Assembly: GCA_035610835.1 (NCBI GenBank)
Contig: CM069455.1
Span: forward strand, 45,586,074-45,650,073
Origin: Ophiura sarsii
Lineage: Eukaryota; Echinodermata; Ophiuroidea; Amphilepidida; Ophiuridae
DNA: 64,000 nucleotides
Direction of reading: 5' to 3'
This document shows positions 31,576 to 42,868 of this stretch, in pieces (the first letter of the stretch is position 1; every line of letters starts with the position of its first letter). A model generated the notes under the pieces. That model did no database searches, was not told the origin of the DNA, and worked only from the letters and a program-made list of their open reading frames with translations. The translations under genes were made by a program, and so were the position numbers.

Positions 31576-34531
31576 GTAATACTGTAAAAGTGGGAATTTG
31601 TGCACTACATTTATTTTCCTGCCTTTCGCACTAAAACCAGCAAGTGCGAAAAATAAAAATGCGCAAAATATATTCATGTAGTATGTAAGTCTTTGTATGG
31701 AAGCTAAAAATCGCGATAATAAGAACAAGCGAAAGTGTTCAAAATGTGCACACAAAAAGGCTCGCCAGGGTCAGGTAGTTGTATGAAGATTGTCCGGGTC
31801 AGGTAGTTGTGTGAAGGTTGCCAGGGTAAGGTGTGTGTGAAGATTAATTGCCAGGATCAGGTGTATGGTGTTGTTTTACTTGGGTGCGTTTGTCACTGCT
31901 TTACCTCTGGAGTAAGATTTCTGGAAGGAAAATGAAATACATAAAATGTCAATATTAAATTATGAAATAAAAACCATTATGAGACAAAACATTGCACCCA
32001 CAAATAAAGAAATCTAGTGTAGATAGCTTTGTGCTTGTTGCCAGGTCAACGGACACAAGCTTTTATCATGGCACATACTTTTACTGGAACAGTTGTATAG
32101 AACCAGGATTGAACCAGTTGCTAATGTCAATGAATAGATAGATGTCCATAAACATTTGAGAGCTGAGACCCTAAATTAAACCTGGGTGACAGGCTTGGCT
32201 TATACCATGTATATCGCAAGATTGGATAGAAGGTGAGTGTCCATGTGCATAGACATGCTGCTGGCTGTGTGGTTTTCTTTTTAGTCACGTATTTGGTATA
32301 AATTACTTTTGCCCCCTTGTTTGTTGCAATCTTGATTCTTACACATTACCGGTGCTGTCTGTGTACATGGTAAACGATAATGGTCCAAAAACTGATCCTT
32401 GTGGGACGCCATCAGTTATTGGACCATTAATTATAATTTACCATGTACACATCACCTTTGGAAGACGTCATTGATTTACATGGCCTTGGCATCTAGCGCC
32501 ACCTTTATAAAAAGTAAACATAATGAGACCATTTTTGCACCATGTTTTTAAGGACCAGTAATTACACTGACAAAATTTTATCGATAAATAGCTCCTTCAC
32601 TTCTGGGTGAGTTCAAACACTTTTTGATACCCCCTCGTATAAACTTGAAATAAAATATTTTGCAGTTCAAATCAAATCTATTATATTCTATGTCAACGAG
32701 TGTGATTAATTAATTAGTATGTAAAACAAAACAAACAAACCTGCTATGCTCGAATGGAATATGTCTATGTGGTTACGGTAGGGATGGTATTGGAAGCTTG
32801 AAGATCCTATTAAAGGAAGAAAGAAAATGTTGTAGAAGATTATGTTCATTTTTTTGTCTATGGTATATACACAACAATATTTAGAGAATAAATGTTTTGA
32901 TATACTGTACCAGTACCTGTAAAATATTGTCTGACATAAGTTCTGCTATTACTTTAGTTCACTTCGATCCTCACCTAAATCCCATATCGATATTATTAGT
33001 GATAATGCATGAATGAATAAGACGTAGCAATGCGATAGTGTCACAATTTGCATAATACACTGATACATTCTATCACCTTTTAAACAAAAAATTAACAAAG
33101 TTGACCTTGAACATGTTTTAAGGTCAACTACTTTGTAGCATAGCTTTATGTTACAATCGGCTGATCACATTATTCATTATTCATTAAGCAATAGCATGGC
33201 GCATAATTTGATTGGAAGAGGTATAGGGGACCATGGTTTTGAACCTATATTTGTTTTCAATTAAAGTATAAGTGGTCAGAATATCCAGAAAAAAAGGGGG
33301 GGGGGGGGGTCAGGAAAAAAATAAAAGTCACTTTATATCCATGTAAACGAATTCTCTAAAACAACCCTAAAACACGCAAATTCTCAAATAAGGAAAAAGT
33401 GACCGTTGACAAGGAATTTCCTCGATCGTCTACAAATCATCAAATAATGACCTATAGTCATTAATTTGAACGTTGTGTGTTTTAATGCCACTATGATCAC
33501 ACTATATTGGCCCACACCTTAGGGCAGATGGCGGTCAAAAAAGAACCATTATTCCACTTAATATCAATTGCAACTCTTGCCCAAGGGACGGTAGCAGGGA
33601 CGTACGTACACAAAATATAACCCGGTTATGTGGGGGCCCCCACATAACCGGTACGTAGTGGGTTCACTCGAAGGCAGGTGCATTCAATCATCAGAATCAA
33701 TATGAGCTTACTTATACTTTTATCATTTAATTACAATGTAACAAATTTATAGAGAAACAATGCTTAATTTAAATTAAGCAGACATCTCCTTACCATTAAC
33801 ATGTTGGCCACTCAGTATTCAGCACATCAGTCCACGCGTGTTTCCATTATAGTAAGCTTATTAATGTTCAGCACTTGTTAAGGTTCCACATGCTGCTGTA
33901 ATTCACCATTGCAAATCAAACTTTCGAAGTACTATTCTTAACACTTCCCTGTCTCTCTCATCTGCTCTATAATGACTGTAGTAAACTAGTAGTATATTCC
34001 ACAAAATGTATATAAGCTCATTTGATTATCTGTATGTAAACCACACTGCCTGTAAAGTACATGTCTGATACAGTTTCATTTCAGCTGCATTTCTGCAGTG
34101 TGGCGGTTGGTATTTTTTCAAATATAAATGACCTTTGACCAAATGCTCTGTGGGTGATGGATAAACAATAATCTAGTGTTGACAGATATAAAGTCTCATA
34201 AAGTACACATAAAGTACACATTCTTTGCCAAACATTTGTAAAACCTATTTATTATATTAAATCCCATATAAAGTACAAATAAAGTACACCTACAAAAGCC
34301 AACAAGAAGAGTCTTTAAAAAGACAATCATCGCTTAGAAGCGGTGATTAAAATCTATTTAATTAATCAATTTCAATTAATGGCCATACAAAACGTCCTTG
34401 ATTTAGGATAAAGGAACATGTTAACATAAACTATAAATAAAGAATAAGGTATGGTACTACAGGGCCACATTTTCTCCATGGCCCTTGATATGGTAGTAAT
34501 TGGGCATGCATCGCGAATTGGCACCCTAATA
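31576..34531. other. Interior of the 6.4-kb element, little recognised
   Basis: No transposase or host gene. A ~27-bp inverted repeat at 32358-32450 (TGTACATGGTAAAC and its complement) flanks a frame reading GPKTDPCGTPSVIGP. That phrase resembles a short conserved string common in invertebrate LINE-derived sequence and is possibly a tiny LINE fragment. A perfect 30-bp palindrome lies at 33622-33651. A 13-14 nt poly-G run is at 33297-33310. Confidence 0.4.
33622..33651. repeat. Perfect 30-bp GC-rich palindrome
   Basis: CCGGTTATGTGGGGG followed directly by its reverse complement, no loop. GTACGTA occurs just outside on both sides. Confidence 0.9.
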
Positions 34532-34912
34532 TTAAAGGGGCATTGAGAGATACGTATGGGAGTGCGCCCTCAATTATGAGAAATCAGTTTTTGCATCAAA
34601 GTAACACTTACGCATATACTAACTACCATCTGAAACAGTTTACCAACATTCGCCGTTTATCATATAACATTTCACGATTTTCGATATCATCATATCGAAA
34701 CTCAGGTGCTGAATTCGGAAGTTATGCATCGTTTTACTCACAGACATTCGCGGCAAATCTCAACCCGGAAGTGCCGTTATTTGCTTATTTTGGCATGAAG
34801 GCGATGTCGGAATTGTATGACTTTTTGGATTTGGGTTATGTTGATGATTATCTTTACGTTATTTGCTCATTTAGTATATCCATGGTATATCGATCTCTCA
34901 ATGCCCCTTTAA
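34532..34912. mobile_element. 381-bp MITE, TTAAAGGGGCATTGAGAGA ends
   Basis: TTAAAGGGGCATTGAGAGA at the left and its complement TCTCTCAATGCCCCTTTAA at the right. A 127-codon open frame spans the element but matches nothing known and uses the terminal repeats as sequence, so it is not called as a gene. Nested inside the 6.4 kb element. Confidence 0.82.
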
Positions 34913-35940
34913 AAATGACATAAGTGTCTATATCTTTAGTTGTACAATGAAGATTTGTGTCAATTTAAAGTATGTACAATAACTATACTTTCCATACTAG
35001 CAACGAAAATGTATGTTTATAATTTTCAGTTGTAATCAGACAGTTATAATTGGTGCTTGAGGCGGTGGCTAAGGAGCCAAAGTCATAAACGTGGAATACT
35101 TCCTTTCTATCACTTTTGACAATTTGATATCTGTGATTGGATGTTTATAGTTATGGTTAATATTAGATGTACTCTAACAAAGGTGAACTTTAATAATAGT
35201 TGACTGATTTGTCTCAATCATTGGTTGTAATTGATAATTCAAATAATGAATTGCCCGCACGTACTTTGCCATGATCTAGCTAGTTAAATGACCACTTCCA
35301 TGAGTAAAGCAATCGTGGTATGTTAATTATTAATAATATCGGTCCAACAAGGCAATGTTTCATTATTTTTACATGATGTGTATAAACCAATCTTAATAAT
35401 TATTAAATATGCTACTAAATGCTAATTGTTAATGCTCAAATGTTATTAATGAGGACTGAAAAGTCTATACCTATTAATGGGTAACCTATAATCGATCCTG
35501 AATAAGATAAAGGGGATATTTAATGGGACATAATAGCCTACTCATTCACTTATGGATAAGAATACATGTGTATTTAGCTACACCCTGTATAACATTATAT
35601 GTTTAGTGTTGGGCATATGCTTAAGTTGATTTATTTCCATTGCAAAATGGCAGTTTTATACTGCTTATTAAGACAAATTAGAATAAAAATGGAACGTTAA
35701 TGTGCAAAATATGCTACAAATGTTGACCACCATGTATAATTTACCGGGTGAAACTTTAGACAAAGAGAACGATGATTTTCTTTTGAATGTGTAAGTTCTA
35801 TTTATGCACTAACTTAAAAACTCAAATAATGTGATATTCAAAGTAAGAGAATGCCAACTGAAAAACATCTGATTAAACTGCTTCATGTTATACCCTATAT
35901 AATTTCTACACATCCTGTATAATGACCTTAATACATGAAA
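34913..35940. other. Interior of the 6.4-kb element, nothing recognised
   Basis: AT-rich; ACACCCTGTATAA near 35583 resembles a transposon terminus. No coding support. Confidence 0.4.
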
Positions 35941-35950
35941 ACGTCTAAGT

Positions 35951-36330
35951 CCCAATAAAGTATACATAAAGTACACCTACCCAGCTAAAAACGTCTAAGT
36001 CCCAATAAAGTATACTTAAAGTACACCTACCCAGCTGAAAACTTCTAAGTCCCACTAAAGTATACATAAAGTACACCTACCCAGCTGAAAACGTCTAAGT
36101 CCCAATAAAGTATACATGAAGTACACCTACCCAGCTAAAAACTTCTAAGTCCCACTAAAGTATACATAAAGTACACCTACCCAGCTGAAAACTTCTAAGT
36201 CCCAATAAAGTATACATAAAGTACACCTACCCAGCTAAAAACGTCTAAGTCCCAATAAAGTATACATAAAGTACACTTACCCAGCTGAAAACTTCCTAAG
36301 TCCCAATAAAGTATACATAAAGTATACACC
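35951..36330 (+). repeat. 50-bp tandem repeat, ~7.5 copies
   Basis: CCCAATAAAGTATACATAAA...CTACCCAGCTxAAAAC starts every 50 bases from 35951, with one or two substitutions per unit. Part of the right arm of the 6.4 kb element. Confidence 0.92.
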
Positions 36331-36605
36331 TTGTGTGTCCAAAAATGTTAAGTACAAATAAAGTATACATAAAGTACACCGTGTGTGTCAAAAAAGAAGC
36401 TAAGTCTCAATAAAGTATATATAAAGTACACCATGTCGCTACAATGGTCATATAAAGTACATATAAAGTACACTTTATTTCTACAATGGTCAAATAAAGT
36501 ACACGTAAAGTATACTTTATATGTACTTTATGCCAATTAAGTACTAATAAAGTACTGAAAAGTACACATTAAGTATACTTTATATGTACTTTATGAAAAC
36601 CAGGG

Positions 36606-37190
36606 AGGGGGGAGTCTGAGGGGGGATGTGCCCCCTCATAAGTAGGAAAAAAATCAATTTTCAAACTCATTTGGTGCGATCTGGTGTATACTTTTGACGA
36701 ATATTGTATTGAAAAGCCATCGCTTCATTTTCGATAAATATTTTGTTTTTTATCAATGAACAAAAGAAAGTTGAGCATTTTGTATACTGATATATTCTTG
36801 ATTTTAGTATAGGTGGTTTAAAAGCTCCATCAGAGGGGAGTCTGAGGGGGGATGTGCCCCCCTCATAAGTAGACAAATTTCAATTTTCAAAGTCATTTGG
36901 TGCGATCGCTTCATTTTCAATAAATATTTTGTTTTTTATCAATGAACAAAAGAAGTTGAGCATTTTTTATACTGATATATTCTTGATTTTAGTATAGATG
37001 GTTTAAAAGCTCCAACAGGGGGCGTCTGAGGGTCGGGTGGGGGATATGCCCCCTGAGAAGTAGAAATGTTTTCAATTTTCAAACTCATTTCGTGCGATCT
37101 GGTATACTTTTGACCAATATTTTATTGAAAAGCAATCACTATATTTCTGATCAATATTGGCTTTTTAAATAGGCAGATAGGCCTATACCA
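36606..37190 (+). repeat. Tandem array, ~200-bp units, right of the insertion
   Basis: Three further units with GGGAGTCTGAGGGGGGATGT, CCCCTCATAAGTAG, TGCGATCTGGTGTATAC and GGTTTAAAAGCTCCA. The third unit has lost part of the middle. They correspond to the unit at 30087-30248. Confidence 0.82.
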
Positions 37191-37287
37191 GAAAGAAGTT
37201 AATTAGTTACCCCCAAAAGATGAATTCTTAACGTACATACGCGTATGTATCCTAACCAACGTACAATAAACTCCAAACGTTCTTATG

Positions 37288-37388
37288 CCCCTCCCTCCCT
37301 CTCTTTTTTCCCTTTTTTCCCATCTTTTTCCCCCTTTTTCCCCCCTTTTTTTTCCCTCCCCCCCCCACACTTTTTCCCTTTTTTTTCA
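37288..37388 (+). repeat. 100-bp polypyrimidine tract
   Basis: Almost uninterrupted C/T (CCCCTCCCTCCCTC...TTTTCCC). Mirror-symmetric blocks make triplex (H-DNA) formation conceivable. Confidence 0.8.
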
Positions 37389-37849
37389 GTCGCGATTGAC
37401 GGTACAACTATACACGTGTAAAGTGCAGTAATGTATAAATCCTTTTAAGATTGACTCAAAGTCAAAGCTACTCATTTTCACGAGTTTTTATCGTGTTTTT
37501 TCAATCTAAAATCAATCTAAAAGATTGAAAAATAGTCAATCTGTAAAAAACGGAGATTTTCAATCTTTTGATTGGCTATGTCCGCGAAGAGAACAAACAT
37601 TATAATGAGTATTAAGTCATATCAAATTGGCCCGAGAATATGGAAAAGGGGTATTTTCAACCAGATGTGTGCTCGTTTTTGCGCAAAAAGGGGTAGGCCT
37701 ACTATTAAAAAGTGTCCGGTTGTGAAAAGTATGGTTCGGAGAAATAGTACCTATATCAATTTGATCATCGTCCCAGGGGAAGCAAATAGAAGTAAATCGT
37801 GCTTATTTTTTTATGAAAAAGATAGAATAGAACCTCAGCATTGCTAAAG

Positions 37850-38158
37850 GAGTGTTCATAAATACTTTGGTGGGGGGGGGGGGGGGGGGGTTGGAAAATA
37901 TGAGGGGGGGGCCAACCAAAAAAAAGGTTCTTAAAAGGGGGGGTCAGGGAAAAAAGTGCTTGCATAGGGGGGGTCCAAAAAAAAAGGTTGGTATTGTTTA
38001 CAGCCAAAATGTATCTCAATCGTGACAAAAATAGGTGTAAAGTCAAAAAAATTCGCGCGCTATGCGCGCGTATCTTGACTCATAACAATCTTGTTGGTTC
38101 ATTTTATTTTCCGCCCCCCCCCCCCCCAATATCAATAACCTATATAGCTACGCCACTG
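37850..38158. repeat. Poly-G-rich repeat cluster ending in a CAGTGGCGTAGCTA terminus
   Basis: Several G runs, the longest ~19 nt, with GGGGGTCAGGGAAAAAAG. On the minus strand from 38158: CAGTGGCGTAGCTATATAGG then a G run, a terminus style of hAT-like non-autonomous elements. CGCGCGCTATGCGCGCG near 38053 is palindromic. Confidence 0.55.
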
Positions 38159-38167
38159 GAGCCTTAA

Positions 38168-38284
38168 ACATTTGAAGATGAAGAGGATGCAGATAAAGAA
38201 GAAGAGGAGGACATACATGTACCACAGCGATCACGAGTGTCGGGCAGGATTATAAAGAAGAAGACCTACACTGATTTTGTTTGA
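38168..38284 (+). CDS. Acidic C-terminal coding fragment, unknown protein (partial)
   Basis: 38 codons after an in-frame stop at 38165, ending TGA at 38282-38284: TFEDEEDADKEEEED followed by IHVPQRSRVSGRIIKKKTYTDFV. The sharp acidic-to-basic pattern and a poly(A) signal AATAAA at 38315-38320, 31 nt after the stop, suggest the genuine 3' end of a transcript. I do not recognise the family; acidic plus basic tails are common in chromatin proteins and in transposon-derived proteins. No upstream exon is identifiable, and the hAT-like repeat terminus abuts it on the left. It could be a chance frame. Confidence 0.35.
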   Translation, partial: TFEDEEDADKEEEEDIHVPQRSRVSGRIIKKKTYTDFV

Positions 38285-38343
38285 CTTTTCAATTGTGTTA
38301 TATTATATATCTTTAATAAATAGTTTGATATAACCCACCTACC

Positions 38344-38443
38344 NNNNNNNNNNNNNNNNNNNNNNNNNNNNNNNNNNNNNNNNNNNNNNNNNNNNNNNNN
38401 NNNNNNNNNNNNNNNNNNNNNNNNNNNNNNNNNNNNNNNNNNN
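38344..38443. other. Assembly gap (100 N)
   Basis: Exactly 100 unknown bases, the conventional filler for a scaffold join of unknown size. Order and distance of sequence on either side are not guaranteed. Confidence 0.98.
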
Positions 38444-39489
38444 TCTTAATAAATTCCTTTCAATTTTTGTTTTTTTACTGTGATCCACTTCACACAACAA
38501 CAACAAAAAATATGATCACTCACCAGTGTGGTGACGAATGATAGGTTTAATAATTTAACTTGACTTTGATTATAAAAAGCACCATATTTGATTTGAAATA
38601 TTATCCTAAATAAAAATACAAATAAATCCTGTAGGGTGGTGTGTTAAGGTGTAGTTCCAGGCACATAGCAGGGTAATATCAAGGGTTGAGCCCCAGAAGG
38701 TTGTAACTCAATTTTTGGGCAAATTGATATTTTGGTACAAAAATGATCCATATAACCTAAATTTTCAGAACCATAAAAGAGATTAGAGAAGTTGGGTGCT
38801 ACGTGTATTGTAATGAGTCCCAAATATTTGAAAGTCGATTATTTCAAAATAACATTTCTTGAGTTACGGCCTTCTGGCGCTCAACCTCGATATGTTATAC
38901 ACCAAATTAAAAAAATGTGAACCATCACATCAAAACAGACCAGTTGTCTCCGGGATATGAAAATTCATGTTAAAAAACTATTTGTTAGCTTATAAATTAC
39001 AGCTAATTTAATTTGTCAACATTGACCATGGAACGCAAGTTTTATGTAACTAGGTGGAAAATTTGTTTTATTTTCTTTATTTTTCTCAACTTCTTTTGTT
39101 GTTATTGGCAGATGAGCCTTGCCAACAACTGATCGGTTTCGATGTGACGGGTCAACATTTTTGTCAATCACTGTGGCCCCGTGAATGGATTTCAAAATCA
39201 CAATGAGGCCCGGATGGTAGAAAAGGTTGCACATGCTTGATCTACATGCACATTTATTTTTTAAATAGTCTTGATATACTGTAAAACAACTTAATTTTGC
39301 TAGCAATTTAATTTCGCTAGGAGATTAATTTCGCCAAATTAAATTACCGCCGATTATAATATTTATAATGATTATATATAGGACGATGAAACAAATTAAT
39401 GCTAATTCGCTAAATAAAGTTGCCGAGAAATTAAACTGTTTTACAGTATTATTATTTGATTTGTGGCATTTTCATTTATATTGTCATTA
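38444..39489. other. Intergenic, nothing recognised
   Basis: No domain-like frame. CTTAATTTTGCTAGCAATTTAATTTCGC near 39290 shows ATTTCGC repeats and a possible partial inverted repeat with 39420. Confidence 0.4.
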
Positions 39490-39866
39490 GGCCTCTCACA
39501 ATCGATGTTGAGTTTCCTGTTGCAGGTTTTAAAAAAGGGACGAGGTGACTTTTAATTATTAATTATTAATTATTTGATATTTTAATTATTGTGATATAGA
39601 ACTGTAATAGACGCTTCAGTATTTAGATGAATCGACTGGCTCTAAAGGTCAATATTGTATGTTGACCATCATAAATGTATTGTAAGTGCTTTTCGAATGA
39701 ATTTCGTGATTTGTAGTAACAAAACGGGTAAAAAAAGTGAATTTCGATGAAGAAACATCGTTTTTTTGTGGCAGAAAGTGTAAATAATTAATAATTAAAG
39801 TAAGTGACGAGGCCCGTTTTTGGACGCGGGCGGCAACAGGAAACTCAACATCGATTGTGAGAGGCC
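39490..39866. mobile_element. Harbinger-type MITE, TTA target duplication
   Basis: Terminal inverted repeats of ~36 bp (GGCCTCTCACAATCGATG...) lie at both ends, flanked by TTA (39487-39489 and 39867-39869). A 3-bp TTA/TAA duplication with GG...CC ends is the PIF/Harbinger signature. Inner TAATTATTAATTA tracts face each other. Non-coding, 377 bp. Confidence 0.8.
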
Positions 39867-40226
39867 TTACATTTGGTTTTGATGATGGTGAGTGATCGGT
39901 GATTCTCACAAGATCTGTCCCTCATCTGCAATGTCATTGTTCACTCTAACCTTCGTAGAGATAAAATGCATCTTTTGTGGGTATATTTGAGACCGAACAG
40001 CAGCATTGTCATTGTCATTGTCAATGTTGATGTACATATCATAAATATTTAGCAGACTATGTTGATGTTTCTTGATGTTGTTATTGATTGATTTCAAGTT
40101 TGGCAATTGACCCTGCAGTGCATTTCGGTAAATGTCCATCCTTTTTCAAAATGCTGAGGTGAAAGCAACCACATGACCAGGTCAAACACAGGTATAGGCA
40201 TCAAGGCAATTCTGTTATTCTTACAG

Positions 40227-40345
40227 ACCCGTCAGCGGTTTAGCTAAAAATATGAAAGATGATGAAACTCATCTAATGAAGCACTCTGCTTTTGAAGGAC
40301 TGAATGCCATCATCATTTATTTCTCTAACTACACTGTCACAGTAG
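40227..40345 (+). CDS. Isolated LGR-type receptor exon: last LRR and hinge start
   Basis: Acceptor ttcttacag at 40226, phase 2 as in the other LRR exons. Completing the first codon it reads (L)PVSGLAKNMKDDETHLMKHSAFEGLNAIIIYFSNYTVTV. The LRR tail HSAFEGLNAI is followed by IYFxNY, the segment that in relaxin receptors precedes the cysteine hinge (IYFKNFRYC in human RXFP1). Possible donors are gtgaga after 40345 (phase 1) or gtaggt after 40341 (phase 0); neither matches the phase-2 acceptor of the 7TM exon at 15474. It lies 24 kb downstream of that exon, beyond the gap, so it belongs to a second copy or is misplaced. No companion exon found nearby. Confidence 0.62.
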
Positions 40346-41440
40346 GTGAGATCCAATACAGTTGAACACAGTATGTGAATGAACGTTCTGTCAGTTGAAA
40401 GGGTTCTTGAGGCTGGTTCACTCAGTGCCTGATTTGGTACAGATAAGCTGATTGCGAATTGCTTGTCTCATTTCTGAAAATAAATAACAAAACAAGAAAT
40501 TTGATGGAATAAGCCGAGGTTATTTTGGTGGCAATTTTAATGTCTGGATGCCCTTACTTTAGGTGACAAAAAACAACACCCTGTGCAGTGGCGGATACAG
40601 GGGGCGAAGGGGTGGGTGCGCTGTAAAATTTGACAATATACCTTTTTTGTGTACCACTGTACCATTTTCAGAGACATAGGTAGGTTCCGTCGGTACATTT
40701 GCAAGTTCTATCATGCGATATTTCTTGCCGGTTTTGGGTAACCCCCCCCCCCACTTAGCAGAATTTCATGAGCTGGCGGGCAAAAAAAAGTTTTTTGTTG
40801 TTAGCACATTTGACCGACCCATTATTTAGAAATCGGTGAACAAATGATCACGTGCAGATGGAAGAAGAAAAAAATGTTTGGGCCTGTCAAAATTCTGCAA
40901 GTTTTTTTTACGGATTTTTAAACATTTTAAGGTCATTTTCAATTCAAGGGGATAAAAGTTAAAAAATACACCAACAAAACACCTAGGGTCTGTTTGCCAT
41001 GTTTGTTGTAAGAAGGATCGAGCAGCATAATCCAGTAACCTTGCTAACTCCGACAAGAAGCACTGCGCTGGTTGCAGACCCCCGTCTCATTGCGCAATCG
41101 CGCAAAGGACAATATAAAGGCTCCAATTTCTTTTTGGAGAGTGATACACAATCTGCTGGACTCTGGCCACGGAAGACCGGGTTCGATTCCTGGAGCGGTA
41201 CACATCATTTTTCTTTCCTTATTCGCTCCGTGTCTCCCTACATTAGCTTTGCAACACCCCACGAGATAGAGTTAAGCCTTTAATTCTATAACAAATTAGC
41301 ATTGATATTACCCTTGGTCCAAGTGCACAATTAAAATATTAAAAAGTAAAGCTTACCTTTATAACTTAATATAAGTTAGTACAATCCAGCCGTACCAGCT
41401 AGGTCAATTTGTTCCTGTCACTAGTTAGTGCAAATGCCTT
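40346..41440. other. Intergenic; hAT-like terminus and degenerate tRNA-like piece
   Basis: CAGTGGCGGATACAGGGGG at 40587 starts a hAT-like repeat with a later poly-C run (40741-40752). Near 41156-41200 GGACTCTGGCC...GGTTCGATTCC looks like a tRNA 3' half, but no A box was found. No coding support. Confidence 0.4.
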
Positions 41441-41665
41441 GGTTAGTGCATGGACTTATCAGATAATAAGTCCATGGTTAGTGCAAAGACTTGGTTCATA
41501 GTGTCAGTGTCAATTAAGTAGTACACCACCAGAACAGATGATGTATTGGAATGAACACTGTAAATTACAGTCCATGTAATCATGGACTTATCGCGTTTCT
41601 TGCTTGGTGTCTTCTTGTGAACTGAGTTGAATCATGGACTTCTAATAAGTCCATGGTTGAATGCA
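41441..41665. repeat. CATGGACTTAT palindrome cluster
   Basis: CATGGACTTATC...AATAAGTCCATGG (41450-41477), with further copies near 41580 and 41632-41656 (CATGGACTTCTAATAAGTCC). Small fold-back remnant. Confidence 0.6.
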
Positions 41666-42868
41666 CTGCGGCTGATGATACACCGTATACAGTGACCGTA
41701 TGCGGTACGGGCGTATTTCGTATGGTTGAAAAAAATGTGTTCAAAAATTCTCCGTATTTCACATCAAATGTCCTACATGCCATGGTAAAACGAAATACAA
41801 AATAACGTCCATCGTACTCGAATCAACACTCGTTGACTAATAGATATGTGATAATTGTTCTTTTAAGTGGATTTGCAGAGCAAATTGAGTTGTTCATTTC
41901 ACTTCATGGGCGCTGCCATTTGTTTACATTGTATTCTCGCGGAAACACGAAAATGGATAACGCGAGATTTCAATTTGGCAGTGTTGCAAGCCCGTTTATT
42001 TTTCTCCGCCCGATGCCATAAAAAATCTGACCTATCCCCCCTGCAGACGACGGTGGCCACGCGAAACCTAAATTTTGAATTCGTAGTGAATAACAAGTAA
42101 TCGCGAATTTTTTAAACTATCATTTTTGACAAATACATCATAATTAAAAGGATTTTTATCGTTAACCGGGCGATGACTGTTAAAAATAATTCAAAATGGT
42201 GCACTCCCGTTGCCAAATTGGGTCGTCTGAGAGACGCGTGGCCAGCGTTGCGTCGTCTGCTACAATCATCACGCCTGATCGGTATAGCGCCCCCAATTCT
42301 ATGCTGACTAAGTTCAATTTAAAAGTGGACCCGATCGGCAAGCTCAGTGACATACCCCTGCCCTTGCTTAATACGATCACGAGCTGTCAGTATCGTTCGG
42401 CGGTCGGATCGGATCGGTCGAAATTGAAATATTTTCGAAATTACACAGGCTAGAAAACTGCCAGAATCTCCAGGACTTACGTAAATTAGCTTGACAACAT
42501 AACAGCAGGTGAGTAAAAAAGGCATACAACTATCATTTTAATAAATTTAATGGTTAAACACCTTTCTGATCTGACAACTGTATCTGTAGCTTAAAAAACG
42601 AAGAGAAATTACTATACCACTACTACTACCAGTAGCAGGTGTCCAAATATGGCCACCAATTTGGGAGCCATATTTGCCCACCAAGACAAAATGCGTAATA
42701 AATTCACTATTGTTCGTGTTTGAAACCAGAAATAATTGTTCCAATGGAGTAAAAGTCTGCTGAGGAAGATTTAAGTTTGATTTCCTGTTTGAATTAAGCA
42801 AATTCTGATACTTGTAAAGTAGAGATCATGAGATCATTTTGAGATTTTAGGTTTGAGACTGAGAGGCT
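41666..42868. other. Intergenic, no recognised gene
   Basis: Several overlapping open frames of 60-85 codons on both strands near 41830-42530, none with a domain or splice support. The GC content is a little higher here, but I cannot defend a gene. Confidence 0.35.

Larger units (their letters stand above)
30249..36605. mobile_element. 6.36-kb fold-back element, AAAGTATACTTT word
   Basis: Ends CCCTGGTTTTCATAAAGTAC (left) and its complement ending CTTTATGAAAACCAGGG (right). Intact neighbouring array units run AGCTCCAACAGGGGGCGTCT without interruption, showing the empty site. The arms (30249-31570, 35940-36605) are saturated with AAAGTATACTTTATT variants. The middle (31570-34530) is mostly unique AT-rich DNA without recognisable transposase, containing CT-rich and poly-G patches and a separate MITE. 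A short minus-strand open frame at 31558-31755 is not convincing. Confidence 0.82.
29758..37572. mobile_element. Possible outer fold-back element, GATTGAAATTTCAATC word (interrupted)
   Basis: 29758-29985 and 37445-37572 are both dense in GATTGAAA/TTTCAATC, in inverse orientation: AAAAGATTGAAATCTCAA near the left edge and GATTTTCAATCTTTTGATTG at the right. The two halves may be ends of one element later split by a tandem array and a 6.4 kb insertion. That they were contiguous is inference. Confidence 0.5.

Noticed and set aside
34543..34923. 126-residue plus-strand protein spanning a MITE
   Set aside because: The frame includes both terminal inverted repeats, has no recognisable domain, and MITEs are non-coding; probably chance.
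35951..36330. CRISPR array (regular 50-bp repetition)
   Set aside because: The whole unit repeats without unique spacers, and the context is eukaryotic transposon DNA.
41130..41210. tRNA gene or SINE at a GGTTCGATTCC B-box match
   Set aside because: No A box at the right distance and no cloverleaf; only a 3'-half resemblance.
41833..42525. Cluster of overlapping frames as a possible host gene
   Set aside because: All are short, on both strands, without domains, splice sites or conserved motifs that I can recognise.
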